64,000 nt of DNA from Paenibacillus mesophilus (GTDB lineage: Bacteria > Bacillota > Bacilli > Paenibacillales > NBRC-103111). The translations under genes were made by a program, and so were the position numbers. The DNA lies in NCBI RefSeq assembly GCF_005938385.1, contig NZ_VCRA01000002.1, positions 62,001-126,000 of the forward strand, given 5' to 3'. Each line of letters opens with the position of its first letter. The stretch's first letter is position 1. Below the pieces are notes generated by a model that saw nothing but the letters and a program-made list of their open reading frames with translations, had not been told where the DNA came from and did not search any database. Below are positions 17,754-26,222 of the stretch, one piece after another.

Positions 17754-17771
17754 TCCCACCCGACTACTACC
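17754..17771. repeat. 18-bp dispersed repeat, copy 2
   Basis: Identical to 1374-1391, in the same orientation. It lies 112 bp before the DUF2269 gene. Confidence 0.6.
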
Positions 17772-17882
17772 TTTCTACTACCTGTGTATACTACCGTGCC
17801 CCGGTACGTGGATGATACAGTAAAGAAGTTCAAGGATGACGCGTCTAAAGAACAAATGAAGGAGCTTGGGAGTGGGTAGAAG

Positions 17883-18341
17883 ATGGAATGGCTTATATTG
17901 ATCCACGTGGTGTCGGCGATTATCGGCATTGGGCCGACTTTTTTCGGTCATATGTTGTTCAGGAAGAGGCAGCAGGGGGAGCAGCTTAAGCAGTCGTTGG
18001 CATTATTTCAACTGCTCAACTACTTTCCGAAAATAGGCGGGACGATTGCCGTCGTGTCGGGAGTAGTACTAGTCGCCATGTCGGGCTGGAAGTTCTCGGA
18101 TCTATGGATTTGGATTTCTCTCGTCTTATATGTGCTCATTCAGGTCGTTGCTGTCGGTATGCTCGGTCCGGTAGTAGGTCAATTAATACACGCATTGAAT
18201 AGCGGGGATGAAAGCCCGGCTGATCGGGGCACCTCGACGAACAAGGCGGCCGTTCTCCTCGCGAAAGCGAACCGGTTATACAACACCGCTTCGTTCATGG
18301 GCATCGTTTTGATTATTCTAATGATCGTAAAACCAATGTGA
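17883..18341 (+). CDS. DUF2269 family membrane protein
   Basis: A 152-residue integral membrane protein with four hydrophobic segments, at about residues 1-22, 48-66, 72-96 and 130-150. The opening MEWLILIHVVSAIIGIGPTFFGH and the overall length fit the DUF2269 family, whose biochemical role is unknown. GGGAGTGGG lies just upstream. It is followed 18 bp later by the short-chain dehydrogenase gene in the same direction, so the two may be cotranscribed. Confidence 0.75.
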   Translation: MEWLILIHVVSAIIGIGPTFFGHMLFRKRQQGEQLKQSLALFQLLNYFPKIGGTIAVVSGVVLVAMSGWKFSDLWIWISLVLYVLIQVVAVGMLGPVVGQLIHALNSGDESPADRGTSTNKAAVLLAKANRLYNTASFMGIVLIILMIVKPM

Positions 18342-18359
18342 AGCAGGAGGAAACAATCG

Positions 18360-19109
18360 ATGAATTTACATGGAAAAGTAGCCTTCATCTCGGGTGGCGG
18401 CCGGGGCATCGGAGCGGCCGCGGCACTGGCGCTGGCGAATCTCGGAGCAAGTGTTGCCGTGAATTATTTGCAGCAGGAGGATTCCGCACAAGCGATCGTC
18501 GACCGCATTCGGAATGCGGGGGGCAAAGCGGAGCCGGTAAGGGCGGATGTGCGTGATCCCGACCAGGTGAGCACCGCCATTACCCGTATACAGGAAACGC
18601 TTGGCGATATCGACATCCTGGTGAGCAATGCAAACATGTCATTCGTGATGAAGCCGCTGATCGGGATGCAGTGGGAGGAATATGCCCAGAAGCTGAATGA
18701 CGAGATGAAGGCGGCTTTTACGTTGACACAAGCGGTTTTACCTGCTATGATAACCCGCAAATACGGAAGAATCGTCTATATATCCAGCAGTGCGGCCGAT
18801 GTCGCAACGCCTTACTTGGCCGCACACGGCTCGGCTAAAGCAGCGCTGAATGCGTTCGCGAAATATGTTGCGCTTGAGAACGCCCCTCATGGCGTTACGG
18901 CGAACGTTGTCTCTCCGGGACTCGTCCAGACGGACGCGTCGCGCTACACACCGGATGCGATCAAGCAGCAGATTGCGGCTATGACGCCGATGCAGCGGGT
19001 GGCGACGCCGGATGACGTGTCGGGTGCGATCGCATTCCTGGCGAGCGAGGAGAGCCGGTTCATTACGGGAACATGCACGAATGTGAACGGCGGATTGATC
19101 ATGGTGTAG
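18360..19109 (+). CDS. short-chain dehydrogenase/reductase with an altered active site
   Basis: A 249-residue classical SDR of the FabG-like group. The cofactor loop GGGRGIG (residues 12-18) and the C-terminal GTCTNVNGG are typical. The active-site region is unusual. In the standard Tyr-x-x-x-Lys motif, Lys160 is present (HGSAK) but the Tyr position is His156. The nearest Tyr is residue 152, four positions too early. The usual NNAG is VSNANMS. The enzyme may therefore use a different proton donor or have lost reductase activity. GCAGGAGGA precedes the start. It is downstream of the DUF2269 gene and upstream of a LuxR-type regulator. The substrate is unknown. Confidence 0.82.
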   Translation: MNLHGKVAFISGGGRGIGAAAALALANLGASVAVNYLQQEDSAQAIVDRIRNAGGKAEPVRADVRDPDQVSTAITRIQETLGDIDILVSNANMSFVMKPLIGMQWEEYAQKLNDEMKAAFTLTQAVLPAMITRKYGRIVYISSSAADVATPYLAAHGSAKAALNAFAKYVALENAPHGVTANVVSPGLVQTDASRYTPDAIKQQIAAMTPMQRVATPDDVSGAIAFLASEESRFITGTCTNVNGGLIMV

Positions 19110-19144
19110 TACGTATCGAAGCGGCTGTATTTTAAGGAAGAAGG

Positions 19145-21214
19145 GTGCGGTTCGGAGGCATGGCGAAGGAAGCGGACAGCGCAAGTGACGCGGGAGAACG
19201 ATTCGTTCACGAGATCGATCAGATTGAACGGCATTATCTGGTAGGCAGGCAGAAGGAAGTCCAGTTTTTCCGGGAGCAGCTATCGGAGAAGCGGCATAGA
19301 GGACGTATTCTGAACGTGTATGGCACGGGTGGCGTAGGAAAAAGTTACCTCCTCGACGAATTCCGCCGGATTGCCCATCAGGATAGGATGCGATTCCTGC
19401 TGCTCGACAGTAGAGATTTCCCGCATAATCCTCATGACTTCTGTCTCCATCTTCTGCGGCTGCTTCGCTATAGCCTGGATGAGCGGACTGACAACCTGAA
19501 TCGCTTGCTGGAGTTGTGCCAAGAAGCGATTATGCACGAGCCCGAGTCGGATGGAGTCATCCTCGCGTTGGATACGTTCGAGGAGCTGGGGGAACTGGAA
19601 TATTGGTTCCGTGAAGAGTTCCTGACCCAGCTCCATTCCAAAGTGTTCGTCATTATATCCGGACGTTATCCGATTCAAGGCGCTTGGCTGTCCTCTCCCG
19701 CGTGGCGCCGGCTGATCAGCCATATGCCGATCGGGGATCTCGACTATTTCTCGGTCAAGGAATATTTGGGCCGTTCCGGGTTCGAGACGGAGGACGATAT
19801 TCACCGGATATGGAGCAAGAGCAAGGGACATCCGTTGACGCTGTCCCTGCTCGTGTCCACGACGCTCTCCCAGGCGATGCAGCCGATGGCGTTCGAGGAG
19901 CACCATAGCGTGTTCGCCCAAGTGGTGCATGCATGGCTGAAGGAGCTTCCGGACCCGCAGCTTCGGGAGCTTGTGGAAGCGGCGGCGCTGCTCAGGCATT
20001 TCAATCAGGAGCTGCTTTCGTGTGCCATGAACAGCCCGGTCCCGACGGAGCATTTTCTTAAGCTGGTCGGGCTTTCCTTCGTCCGCCGGGTGGATCGGGG
20101 TTGGCTGCTTCACGACCTCATGCGGGACGCGATCACTCACGAGCTTCAACTGCGCGCACCGGATCAATACGGGAAAATTCGGAAGCGCTGCGTTCTCTAC
20201 TACTATGATCTGATCAAGGAATCGGTGCACAAGAAATCGGTCGCCTGGGAAACGGCCGAATGGTTTTACTATATCGGCGATCCGGCAATCCTCGCCTTCT
20301 TCTATCAGAATTCGGGCACCCATCGGTGGGAGCCGCTCAACAGCACCAATTGGTCCGAGGCGGAGCGTTATATCGACAACAGGAGATCATCGGCCAAAGA
20401 AGCGAGAATTACTTATACGAATCCGGAAACATCGGAACGTCATGATTACGTTATTTCGGCGGAAGAAAATCTGTATACGTTGAAGCATATCCACCTTCAA
20501 GAGCTGTATGAGCTGGACGCGAGCATCGTCAAACTGATCCGGAACGGCAGAGGAGAACTGTCGGGTCTCTCGGTAATCATACCGATCAATGTACACACTT
20601 TGGACTATTTGCGTACGCATCCGCTCTCTTCGGCCTATTTTGCAGGCTTGCCCGAACAGAGGCTGAAGGAGTTGAAGGTGCCTCGGGAGTCGAAGGCGGG
20701 GTACTTTGTGAAGACGATCGACATTCCCGATTTCGCAGACCAATCGATGCGCGCAGCCGCCGGCTTGACCTTTATCACGCATATCATTTCAGCCGGATTC
20801 CTCGTCGCCGCCCCTCCGCCCAACCCGTTTTTCGGCGAAATCCACAAAGGCCTAGGCTGTGAAGTCGCCAAGCATGCATTGCATTACGATTATGACGGTA
20901 TAACGCCGACGCCCTACTATGTCATTGATACAAGAGGAACTAAGCTGCAAAGTTATCTGAACAAAATGCTGGCGAGCTTCGGCATGCTGGACGAGCGAAG
21001 AGATGGGCAAGAGGGACTCGCCACCCTGTCATCGCGCGAGAAGGAAGTCGTGGAGCTGATCATGAAAGGGCATACCAACATGGAAATCGCAGCCAAACTA
21101 TTCCTCAGCGAAATGACGGTTAAGAAGCATTTGACGAATATTTTCAGGAAGCTGGACATTAAGAATAGAAACCAGTTGACGATTTTGATGGGGAAGCGAC
21201 AATCCACCCTGTAA
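19145..21214 (+). CDS. LuxR-type regulator with an N-terminal ATPase domain
   Basis: A 689-residue regulator. Near the N-terminus is an AAA/NB-ARC-like ATPase with Walker A GTGGVGKS (residues 60-67) and a hydrophobic strand ending VILALDTFEE as the probable Walker B. A middle region of unknown type follows, and the last 65 residues are a LuxR/GerE helix-turn-helix (LSSREKEVVELIMKGHTNMEIAAKLF). Proteins of this plan are signal-dependent activators of the STAND type. I used the GTG at 19145, preceded by AAGGAAGAAGG; an ATG at 19160 with an overlapping GGAGG is possible. Its 3' end overlaps the convergent kinase gene by 56 bp. Targets are unknown; the upstream SDR operon is the obvious candidate. 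Confidence 0.82.
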   Translation: MRFGGMAKEADSASDAGERFVHEIDQIERHYLVGRQKEVQFFREQLSEKRHRGRILNVYGTGGVGKSYLLDEFRRIAHQDRMRFLLLDSRDFPHNPHDFCLHLLRLLRYSLDERTDNLNRLLELCQEAIMHEPESDGVILALDTFEELGELEYWFREEFLTQLHSKVFVIISGRYPIQGAWLSSPAWRRLISHMPIGDLDYFSVKEYLGRSGFETEDDIHRIWSKSKGHPLTLSLLVSTTLSQAMQPMAFEEHHSVFAQVVHAWLKELPDPQLRELVEAAALLRHFNQELLSCAMNSPVPTEHFLKLVGLSFVRRVDRGWLLHDLMRDAITHELQLRAPDQYGKIRKRCVLYYYDLIKESVHKKSVAWETAEWFYYIGDPAILAFFYQNSGTHRWEPLNSTNWSEAERYIDNRRSSAKEARITYTNPETSERHDYVISAEENLYTLKHIHLQELYELDASIVKLIRNGRGELSGLSVIIPINVHTLDYLRTHPLSSAYFAGLPEQRLKELKVPRESKAGYFVKTIDIPDFADQSMRAAAGLTFITHIISAGFLVAAPPPNPFFGEIHKGLGCEVAKHALHYDYDGITPTPYYVIDTRGTKLQSYLNKMLASFGMLDERRDGQEGLATLSSREKEVVELIMKGHTNMEIAAKLFLSEMTVKKHLTNIFRKLDIKNRNQLTILMGKRQSTL

Positions 21215-22508
21215 AAATTGCGCCCCCCGTCTCATTGCGGTTTCGAGCCGTGAGATCGCCATGGTGTGCCCGCAGAATACGCTGTGCAATCGTGAGTCCA
21301 AGTCCGGTGCCGCCGTATTCCGGATTCCTCGAATCATCGCCCCTGTAGAACGCTTCGAATATATGAGGCAATTCATGCTCGGGAATTCCCGGACCCGTAT
21401 CTTCAATCGTAAAGAGGACTCGTGTCTCCTCCATATGAAGGCGGATCGTGATGACGCCGTTTCTCTGCGTATGACGAAGGGCGTTATCGAGCAAATTTCC
21501 GATCGCTCGCCTTAGCATATGAGCGTCGCCAAGAAAATCACCTTTCTCCACCGATGCAACATATACCAAATCTATATCTCTTTCCTTGGCTGACGGCATA
21601 TATTCCGCAACTATATCGGTGAAGAAAGCGCCTATATCCAGCTGCTCTCGTCGCAGCATTTGATTCAAGGATGCCAATTGGCTGTAAGAAAAAAGATCCG
21701 ATACGAGACGCTCCAGCTGTTCGGCCTTTTTGCTGCAAATCGCGGCATATTTGGAAGCTTTCTCGGGATGACTTGCCAGACCTCGTTCCAATCTCGTCAA
21801 GAACCCTCGCAATGCAAATAATGGCGTCCTTAAGTCATGTGCAATCGAGCTTATAAAAAAACGCCGTTCTTCTTCCAGTTCGGACTGACGAATCAGAGAC
21901 TCCCGAAGCCCCTTGCCCATTGCATGGAAAGCTGCACGTACATCCGCCACTTCCATTACGGTAGAAGCGGGGAGATGAAAATCCAGATCGCCGCCGGCGA
22001 TTCGTCTCGCTGCGGCACTCATCGCTTCCAAAGGCTTCACGACGACACGGCCCATCTGACACCCGATGAATACAATGGCGCATAATCCTGCCAGAATGGC
22101 GAACGCTGTCGCCAATCCGCTCGTCTGCTCAGGAATGTAGAAGAGAGCTTTTCCTCGCAATTGACCTTGTTCCATGATGTTTAGTTCTCGATATGCGGTC
22201 GCTTCCGATCCTGAAGGGATGGATTGATAGATTTGACGATCCGAAGAATCGAGCAGGGTAATCCCCAACTTCGAATCGGCGATCCTGCTTTCCAGCGATG
22301 CCTGCCAGCCCGGATCGTGCCAGCGAGCGATGTCCGCCTTGCCAACCTCGGTCATCAAGCTGTTCAAGGCCGTCTGCTGACGTGAAAGCTTGGTGTTCTC
22401 CCATACATAACGATCGAGCAGTTCCGGGATTTCATAGATCAGTCGCGGGAGAATGAGCACGATGAGCATGCCGATCAGCATCCATTGACGTATGCGGAGC
22501 GGTTTCAT
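21159..22508 (-). CDS. two-component sensor histidine kinase
   Basis: A 449-residue membrane kinase. It has an N-terminal membrane helix, an extracytoplasmic sensor of about 120 residues, a second membrane helix (TAFAILAGLCAIVFIGCQMG), a HAMP domain, a dimerisation domain with the phospho-acceptor His in AHDLRTPLFALRGF, and an ATPase domain with N box (GNLLDNALRHT), DTGPGIP and GGTGLGLTIA. It phosphorylates the response regulator encoded just upstream; the ATGA overlap at 22505-22508 fixes the start and suggests translational coupling. The signal is unknown. The last 56 bp overlap the LuxR-type gene on the other strand, so no terminator separates them. Confidence 0.9.
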   Translation of the reverse strand: MKPLRIRQWMLIGMLIVLILPRLIYEIPELLDRYVWENTKLSRQQTALNSLMTEVGKADIARWHDPGWQASLESRIADSKLGITLLDSSDRQIYQSIPSGSEATAYRELNIMEQGQLRGKALFYIPEQTSGLATAFAILAGLCAIVFIGCQMGRVVVKPLEAMSAAARRIAGGDLDFHLPASTVMEVADVRAAFHAMGKGLRESLIRQSELEEERRFFISSIAHDLRTPLFALRGFLTRLERGLASHPEKASKYAAICSKKAEQLERLVSDLFSYSQLASLNQMLRREQLDIGAFFTDIVAEYMPSAKERDIDLVYVASVEKGDFLGDAHMLRRAIGNLLDNALRHTQRNGVITIRLHMEETRVLFTIEDTGPGIPEHELPHIFEAFYRGDDSRNPEYGGTGLGLTIAQRILRAHHGDLTARNRNETGGAIFTGWIVASPSKSSTGFYS

Positions 22509-23197
22509 CTTCGTACCCCTTCGAATCGGTACCCCACGCCCCACACATTAGTAATGAGTGCAGGCTTTTTGGGATCTTCTTCGATTTTCTCGCGAATTCT
22601 TCCAATATGGACGGTTACGGAATGCTTGTCGCCGATCCCTTCCCAGAAACGGTGCAGCAGCTGTTCATACGTGAATACTTGACGCGGGTACTCTGCCAAT
22701 AAGCGAAGGATATCGAATTCTTTGGGCGTCAAAGGTACCGGGGATCCGTCAAGTCTTGCTTCATGCGCCCTTACATCCAGGACGAGCCGGCCGAAATCGA
22801 GCTCGAGCTTGAGATCCTTCTCATGCTTGCCGCTGCGGCGCAGTACGGCTTTAATCCGGGCGACGACTTCTTCGGGCGTTGCGGATTTCACGATATAATC
22901 GTCGCCGCCTAGGCTGAGTCCGCGGATTTTGTCCACATCTTCGCCTCGTGCGCTAAGGAATAGAATCGGCGTATCCCGCGTTTTCCGAATTTGCCTGCAA
23001 AGCTCGAGTCCGCTCTGGCCGGGCATCATGACATCCATCAAAATGCAATCGATCCGAGAACGGTCCAATGCTTCCATCGCTTGAACGGCGTTATACGCTT
23101 CGACCGCTTCAAACTGCTCATCCTCGAGAAAATCCTTCATTAGTTCCACGATTTCCTTATCATCATCGACGATCAACACCGTACGTTTCGTATTCAT
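22505..23197 (-). CDS. OmpR/PhoB family response regulator
   Basis: A 230-residue regulator. The receiver domain has the acidic pair near residues 11-13, the phospho-acceptor Asp55 in CILMDVMMPG, and Lys104 in DDYIVKSATPEE. The C-terminal winged helix is complete (LTPKEFDILRLLAEYPRQVF, VTVHIGRIREKIEEDP, WGVGYRFEG). It is the partner of the kinase that follows with an ATGA overlap. The divergent small membrane-protein gene at 23397 and a pair of direct repeats between the two genes suggest a target and an autoregulatory site. Confidence 0.92.
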   Translation of the reverse strand: MNTKRTVLIVDDDKEIVELMKDFLEDEQFEAVEAYNAVQAMEALDRSRIDCILMDVMMPGQSGLELCRQIRKTRDTPILFLSARGEDVDKIRGLSLGGDDYIVKSATPEEVVARIKAVLRRSGKHEKDLKLELDFGRLVLDVRAHEARLDGSPVPLTPKEFDILRLLAEYPRQVFTYEQLLHRFWEGIGDKHSVTVHIGRIREKIEEDPKKPALITNVWGVGYRFEGVRR

Positions 23198-23298
23198 GTC
23201 CGTTCCTCCAACTGCTTAGTCGAAATGAATTGGCCTTATTGTAGCATATCCGTCTTCGCACGTGACCGGTTTGACCGCAATGTAACGGTCCGTTGATC

Positions 23299-23330
23299 GT
23301 TTTGTGACTTTTTCACTAAGTGTTTTGTGA
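23299..23330. promoter_or_regulatory. direct repeat, possible response-regulator site
   Basis: GTTTTGTGA occurs twice in the same orientation (23299-23307 and 23322-23330), 23 bp apart, or about two helical turns. It is between the response-regulator gene and the divergent small membrane-protein gene. Tandem half-sites are usual for the OmpR family; binding here is inferred. Confidence 0.35.
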
Positions 23331-23396
23331 TATTCGGAGGTTATTGTAGGAGATGTTGATACACGAATATCTCGCTGTGAGGGGAGGGATGTAACC

Positions 23397-23747
23397 ATGA
23401 AAGTTTGGGGCCTCATGTTCAAAATATTGGCTTGGCTGTTTTTAGGCTGTATCGTGGCTCAAGTATTTATTGCCGGGTTGGCCACTTTTTCGGATGCTTC
23501 AAATTGGTCGGTTCATACGTCGTTTGTAAAACTATTCGCTTTGGTTCCGCTGATCATGTTCCTGCTGACTTTCGTCGGTGGGATAAAGGGACTCTTGCGC
23601 TGGATCAGTCTTGGATTATTTGGGCTCGTCGTGTTTCAGTTTCTGACGATCCAAGTATTCTCATCAGCTTATGTGATTGCTGCGCTTCACCCGGTAATCG
23701 CCCTGCTGCTGTTCTGGGGCTCGATCGTAACGGTAAAGCGTTCATGA
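23397..23747 (+). CDS. small four-helix membrane protein (DUF6220-like)
   Basis: A 116-residue protein made almost wholly of four membrane segments, with a WSVHTSFVK loop between the first two and HPVIALLLFWGSI before the end. This resembles the DUF6220 group of small membrane proteins, which have no known function. GGGGAGGGA precedes the ATG. It is divergent from a two-component system and 41 bp upstream of an SGNH hydrolase. Its position next to the direct repeat suggests control by that system, which is an inference. Confidence 0.65.
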   Translation: MKVWGLMFKILAWLFLGCIVAQVFIAGLATFSDASNWSVHTSFVKLFALVPLIMFLLTFVGGIKGLLRWISLGLFGLVVFQFLTIQVFSSAYVIAALHPVIALLLFWGSIVTVKRS

Positions 23748-23788
23748 TAATCCCAAGAGAATCGTATTCAAAGGAGAATTGTAAGCCT

Positions 23789-24628
23789 ATGAACCCTACA
23801 ACAAACCCTCAGTGGGTCAAGCTTGTTCAAACGCAGCATCCAGAGAAACAGCTAAGCTATGCGCGTCAACTGGACGACAACTTGTTAGCGGCCATTTACG
23901 GCATGGATTTGGAAACGTACCTGATCGTCAAAGGTCAATTGGTTCGGCAGGCGAAGGAAGCGGCGGAGCAGCTGCTGGAATCCCCCGAGTTCGCCGGTCG
24001 GGTCGACCGCTTGCCGTTCAAAGCTGGCGAAACCGTTATCGGTGTAGGCGAGAGCACGACGGATGATCTGCTGTCGTGGTTTGAAATTCTGAAGAATTTG
24101 CTTGAACTGCAAAGACCGCAGGACGGGATACGCCTGATCAATGAAGGGATATCGGGCAATACCTCGACCCAAGTGCTCGGCCGGTTCAGCGGCATTGTCG
24201 CCAAGCAACCGGATTGGATTCTGTGCATGATAGGGGGCAACGATGTGATGCGCGTTGGTCCCGCATCTGCCAAAACGCAAGTCAGCTTGGAAGAAACGGT
24301 TAAAAACTTAAACGAGATTCGGCGGATTGCCGCAGCCCGCACCGAATCTCACTGGGTGTGGATTACGCCTCCGACTTTCGACGAAGAGCGAATTGCCGCT
24401 TTTCCATACTTTCAGATGGGTCAATTAAGCTGGCGAAACGAAGACATCATCCAGGTTGGGGAAATGATCCGCAGCTTGCCTGACCTGATCGTAGATACGC
24501 AAGCGGGATTCGGGCAACCGGCGTTGGCGAAATTCATCGGGTTCGACGGACTCCACCCTTCAATCGACGGGCATAAAGCGATAGTACGCTGGCTTGTTGA
24601 AAGCCTTACCGGAGGAAAAGAGAGATGA
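23789..24628 (+). CDS. SGNH/GDSL-type hydrolase
   Basis: A 279-residue esterase-like protein. The ATG at 23789 has AAGGAGAA upstream; the frame is open further upstream but overlaps the previous gene. After an N-terminal helical extension of about 85 residues come the three key blocks: block I as VIGVGESTTDD, with Glu where GDS has Asp but with the nucleophile Ser kept; block III as MIGGND; and block V as DGLHPSIDGH, giving the Asp and His. It probably cleaves an ester on a small molecule or sugar. Its stop overlaps the start of an MFS exporter (ATGA), so the pair is likely cotranscribed and may act on one compound. Confidence 0.75.
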   Translation: MNPTTNPQWVKLVQTQHPEKQLSYARQLDDNLLAAIYGMDLETYLIVKGQLVRQAKEAAEQLLESPEFAGRVDRLPFKAGETVIGVGESTTDDLLSWFEILKNLLELQRPQDGIRLINEGISGNTSTQVLGRFSGIVAKQPDWILCMIGGNDVMRVGPASAKTQVSLEETVKNLNEIRRIAAARTESHWVWITPPTFDEERIAAFPYFQMGQLSWRNEDIIQVGEMIRSLPDLIVDTQAGFGQPALAKFIGFDGLHPSIDGHKAIVRWLVESLTGGKER

Positions 24629-26178
24629 ACGTCGGTTCAAACGGAACAACGAACAGGATCGGATGGGTAATCGCCTCGCTGCTGCTAGGCATTCTAATGG
24701 CGGCGATGGATAATACGATCGTTGCGACCGCCATGGGGACGATTGTTTCGGAGCTGGGAGGATTCGACCGTTTCGTTTGGGTGACCTCCGCCTATATGGT
24801 CGCTATGATGGCGGGTACGCCGATTTTCGGCAAACTATCCGATATGTACGGCCGTAAACTATTTTTCGTCAGCGGGTTGGCTATATTCATCGCGGGCTCC
24901 ATCCTGTGCGGCACTGCCCATAGCATCGTTCAGCTAAGCATCTACCGCGCCATTCAGGGCATCGGGGGCGGAGCGATCATGCCTATCGCTTTTACGATTA
25001 TTTTTGATGTATTTCCGCCGGAGAAGAGGGGGAAAGTGAGTGGGTTGTTCGGTGCCGTCTTCGGCGTGTCGAGTATATTCGGACCGCTTCTCGGCGCTTT
25101 CTTGACGGAAACGTTGAACTGGAGGTGGGTTTTCTATATCAATCTTCCGCTCGGCATTGTTTCTCTCGTCCTGATCGCTCTCTGCTACCACGAATCGCAG
25201 CGGCACACGAAGCAGAAAATCGATTGGGCAGGCGCAATATCGCTTGTAGCGGCCGTAGTTTGTCTCTTGTTTGCACTAGAGCTTGGCGGCACTGAATATG
25301 ACTGGAATTCAAGTATCGTCGTCAGCTTGTTCGCAGCCTTCCTGCTGTTTCTCCTTGTATTTATCCAGGTGGAAAGGAAAGCGAAGGAGCCGATCATCTC
25401 GTTCGCCATGTTCAAAAACCGGCTTTTTGCGACAAGCAACGCCGCCGCATTGTTCATAGGAGTAACCTTCATTTCCGCAACCGTTTATATTCCAATATTC
25501 GTACAAGGGGTGCTGGGAGGCTCGGCGACGAATTCCGGCACGATCTTGACGCCGATGATGCTCGGATCGGTGGTCGGCAGCCAACTCGGCGGGTTTCTGA
25601 CAACGAGAACAAGTTATCGGAACATTATGCTCGGCGCAACCTTGTTCTTTATTTCCGGAATTTGCTTGCTGGGTTTGCTTACTCCGGAAACGACGCGAAC
25701 GATGCTCGTGCTGGATATGATATTGACAGGGTTTGGCGTCGGATTTTCGTTCTCGGTGCTCAGCATGGCCGCGATTCATCCGTTCGACATGAGGCAGCGT
25801 GGCGCCGCGACATCCGCGAACCGGTTCATGATCTCGCTCGGAACGACGCTCGGCATTACCGCATTCGGCATTATCCAACGCAGTCTGTTTTCGAATAAGA
25901 TTGCCGAGAACCGCGTACAAGGGCTTGCTTGGAACGGAGGAAGCGGAGAAGGGGCCAACCGCTTTCTGACGCCGGCGGGGAGGGAGCAAATCCCTGGGGA
26001 TGTACTGGATGCAATAGCACAAGCATTGTCTTCCTCTATCGCGCATACGTTTTTATGGGCGTTAATCCCGGCCGTCTTGGCCGCGGGCGCGATATTTCTA
26101 ATGTCGAAAGAACGATTGTCTATAGCCGTCAAAAGCACCATAAAGCCTTCCGGGCAGCAGGCAGAGGGGGAAGGATGA
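24625..26178 (+). CDS. MFS drug/metabolite exporter, DHA2 (14-helix) family
   Basis: A 517-residue transporter with about 14 hydrophobic segments. Family marks are the MAAMDNTIVATAMGTI motif in helix 1, GKLSDMYGRK in the loop between helices 2 and 3, and AIQGIGGGAIMPIAF in helix 4 to 5. DHA2 members use proton exchange to expel drugs, dyes or lipophilic metabolites. It overlaps the SGNH hydrolase by four bases, which suggests coupled translation. It converges with the putative toxin gene 44 bp downstream. The substrate cannot be predicted. Confidence 0.88.
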   Translation: MNVGSNGTTNRIGWVIASLLLGILMAAMDNTIVATAMGTIVSELGGFDRFVWVTSAYMVAMMAGTPIFGKLSDMYGRKLFFVSGLAIFIAGSILCGTAHSIVQLSIYRAIQGIGGGAIMPIAFTIIFDVFPPEKRGKVSGLFGAVFGVSSIFGPLLGAFLTETLNWRWVFYINLPLGIVSLVLIALCYHESQRHTKQKIDWAGAISLVAAVVCLLFALELGGTEYDWNSSIVVSLFAAFLLFLLVFIQVERKAKEPIISFAMFKNRLFATSNAAALFIGVTFISATVYIPIFVQGVLGGSATNSGTILTPMMLGSVVGSQLGGFLTTRTSYRNIMLGATLFFISGICLLGLLTPETTRTMLVLDMILTGFGVGFSFSVLSMAAIHPFDMRQRGAATSANRFMISLGTTLGITAFGIIQRSLFSNKIAENRVQGLAWNGGSGEGANRFLTPAGREQIPGDVLDAIAQALSSSIAHTFLWALIPAVLAAGAIFLMSKERLSIAVKSTIKPSGQQAEGEG

Positions 26179-26222
26179 CGAGGGAGCGGCCAATCCGAAT
26201 TGGGTGGATGGCGAACATCTCG

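Larger units (their letters stand above)
17201..17882. other. intergenic region with structured repeats
   Basis: About 680 bp without a convincing gene between the divergent alpha-galactosidase and DUF2269 genes. It holds two copies of a bulged hairpin family, one copy of a GGGGTCCCC stem-loop element, and one copy of an 18-bp dispersed repeat, each listed separately. A minus-strand frame at 17627-17929 overlaps the repeat and the next gene and is not believable as a gene. Confidence 0.7.

Noticed and set aside
17627..17929. 100-codon minus-strand frame before the DUF2269 gene
   Set aside because: It overlaps the start of a well-supported gene and the dispersed repeat; no domain is visible.
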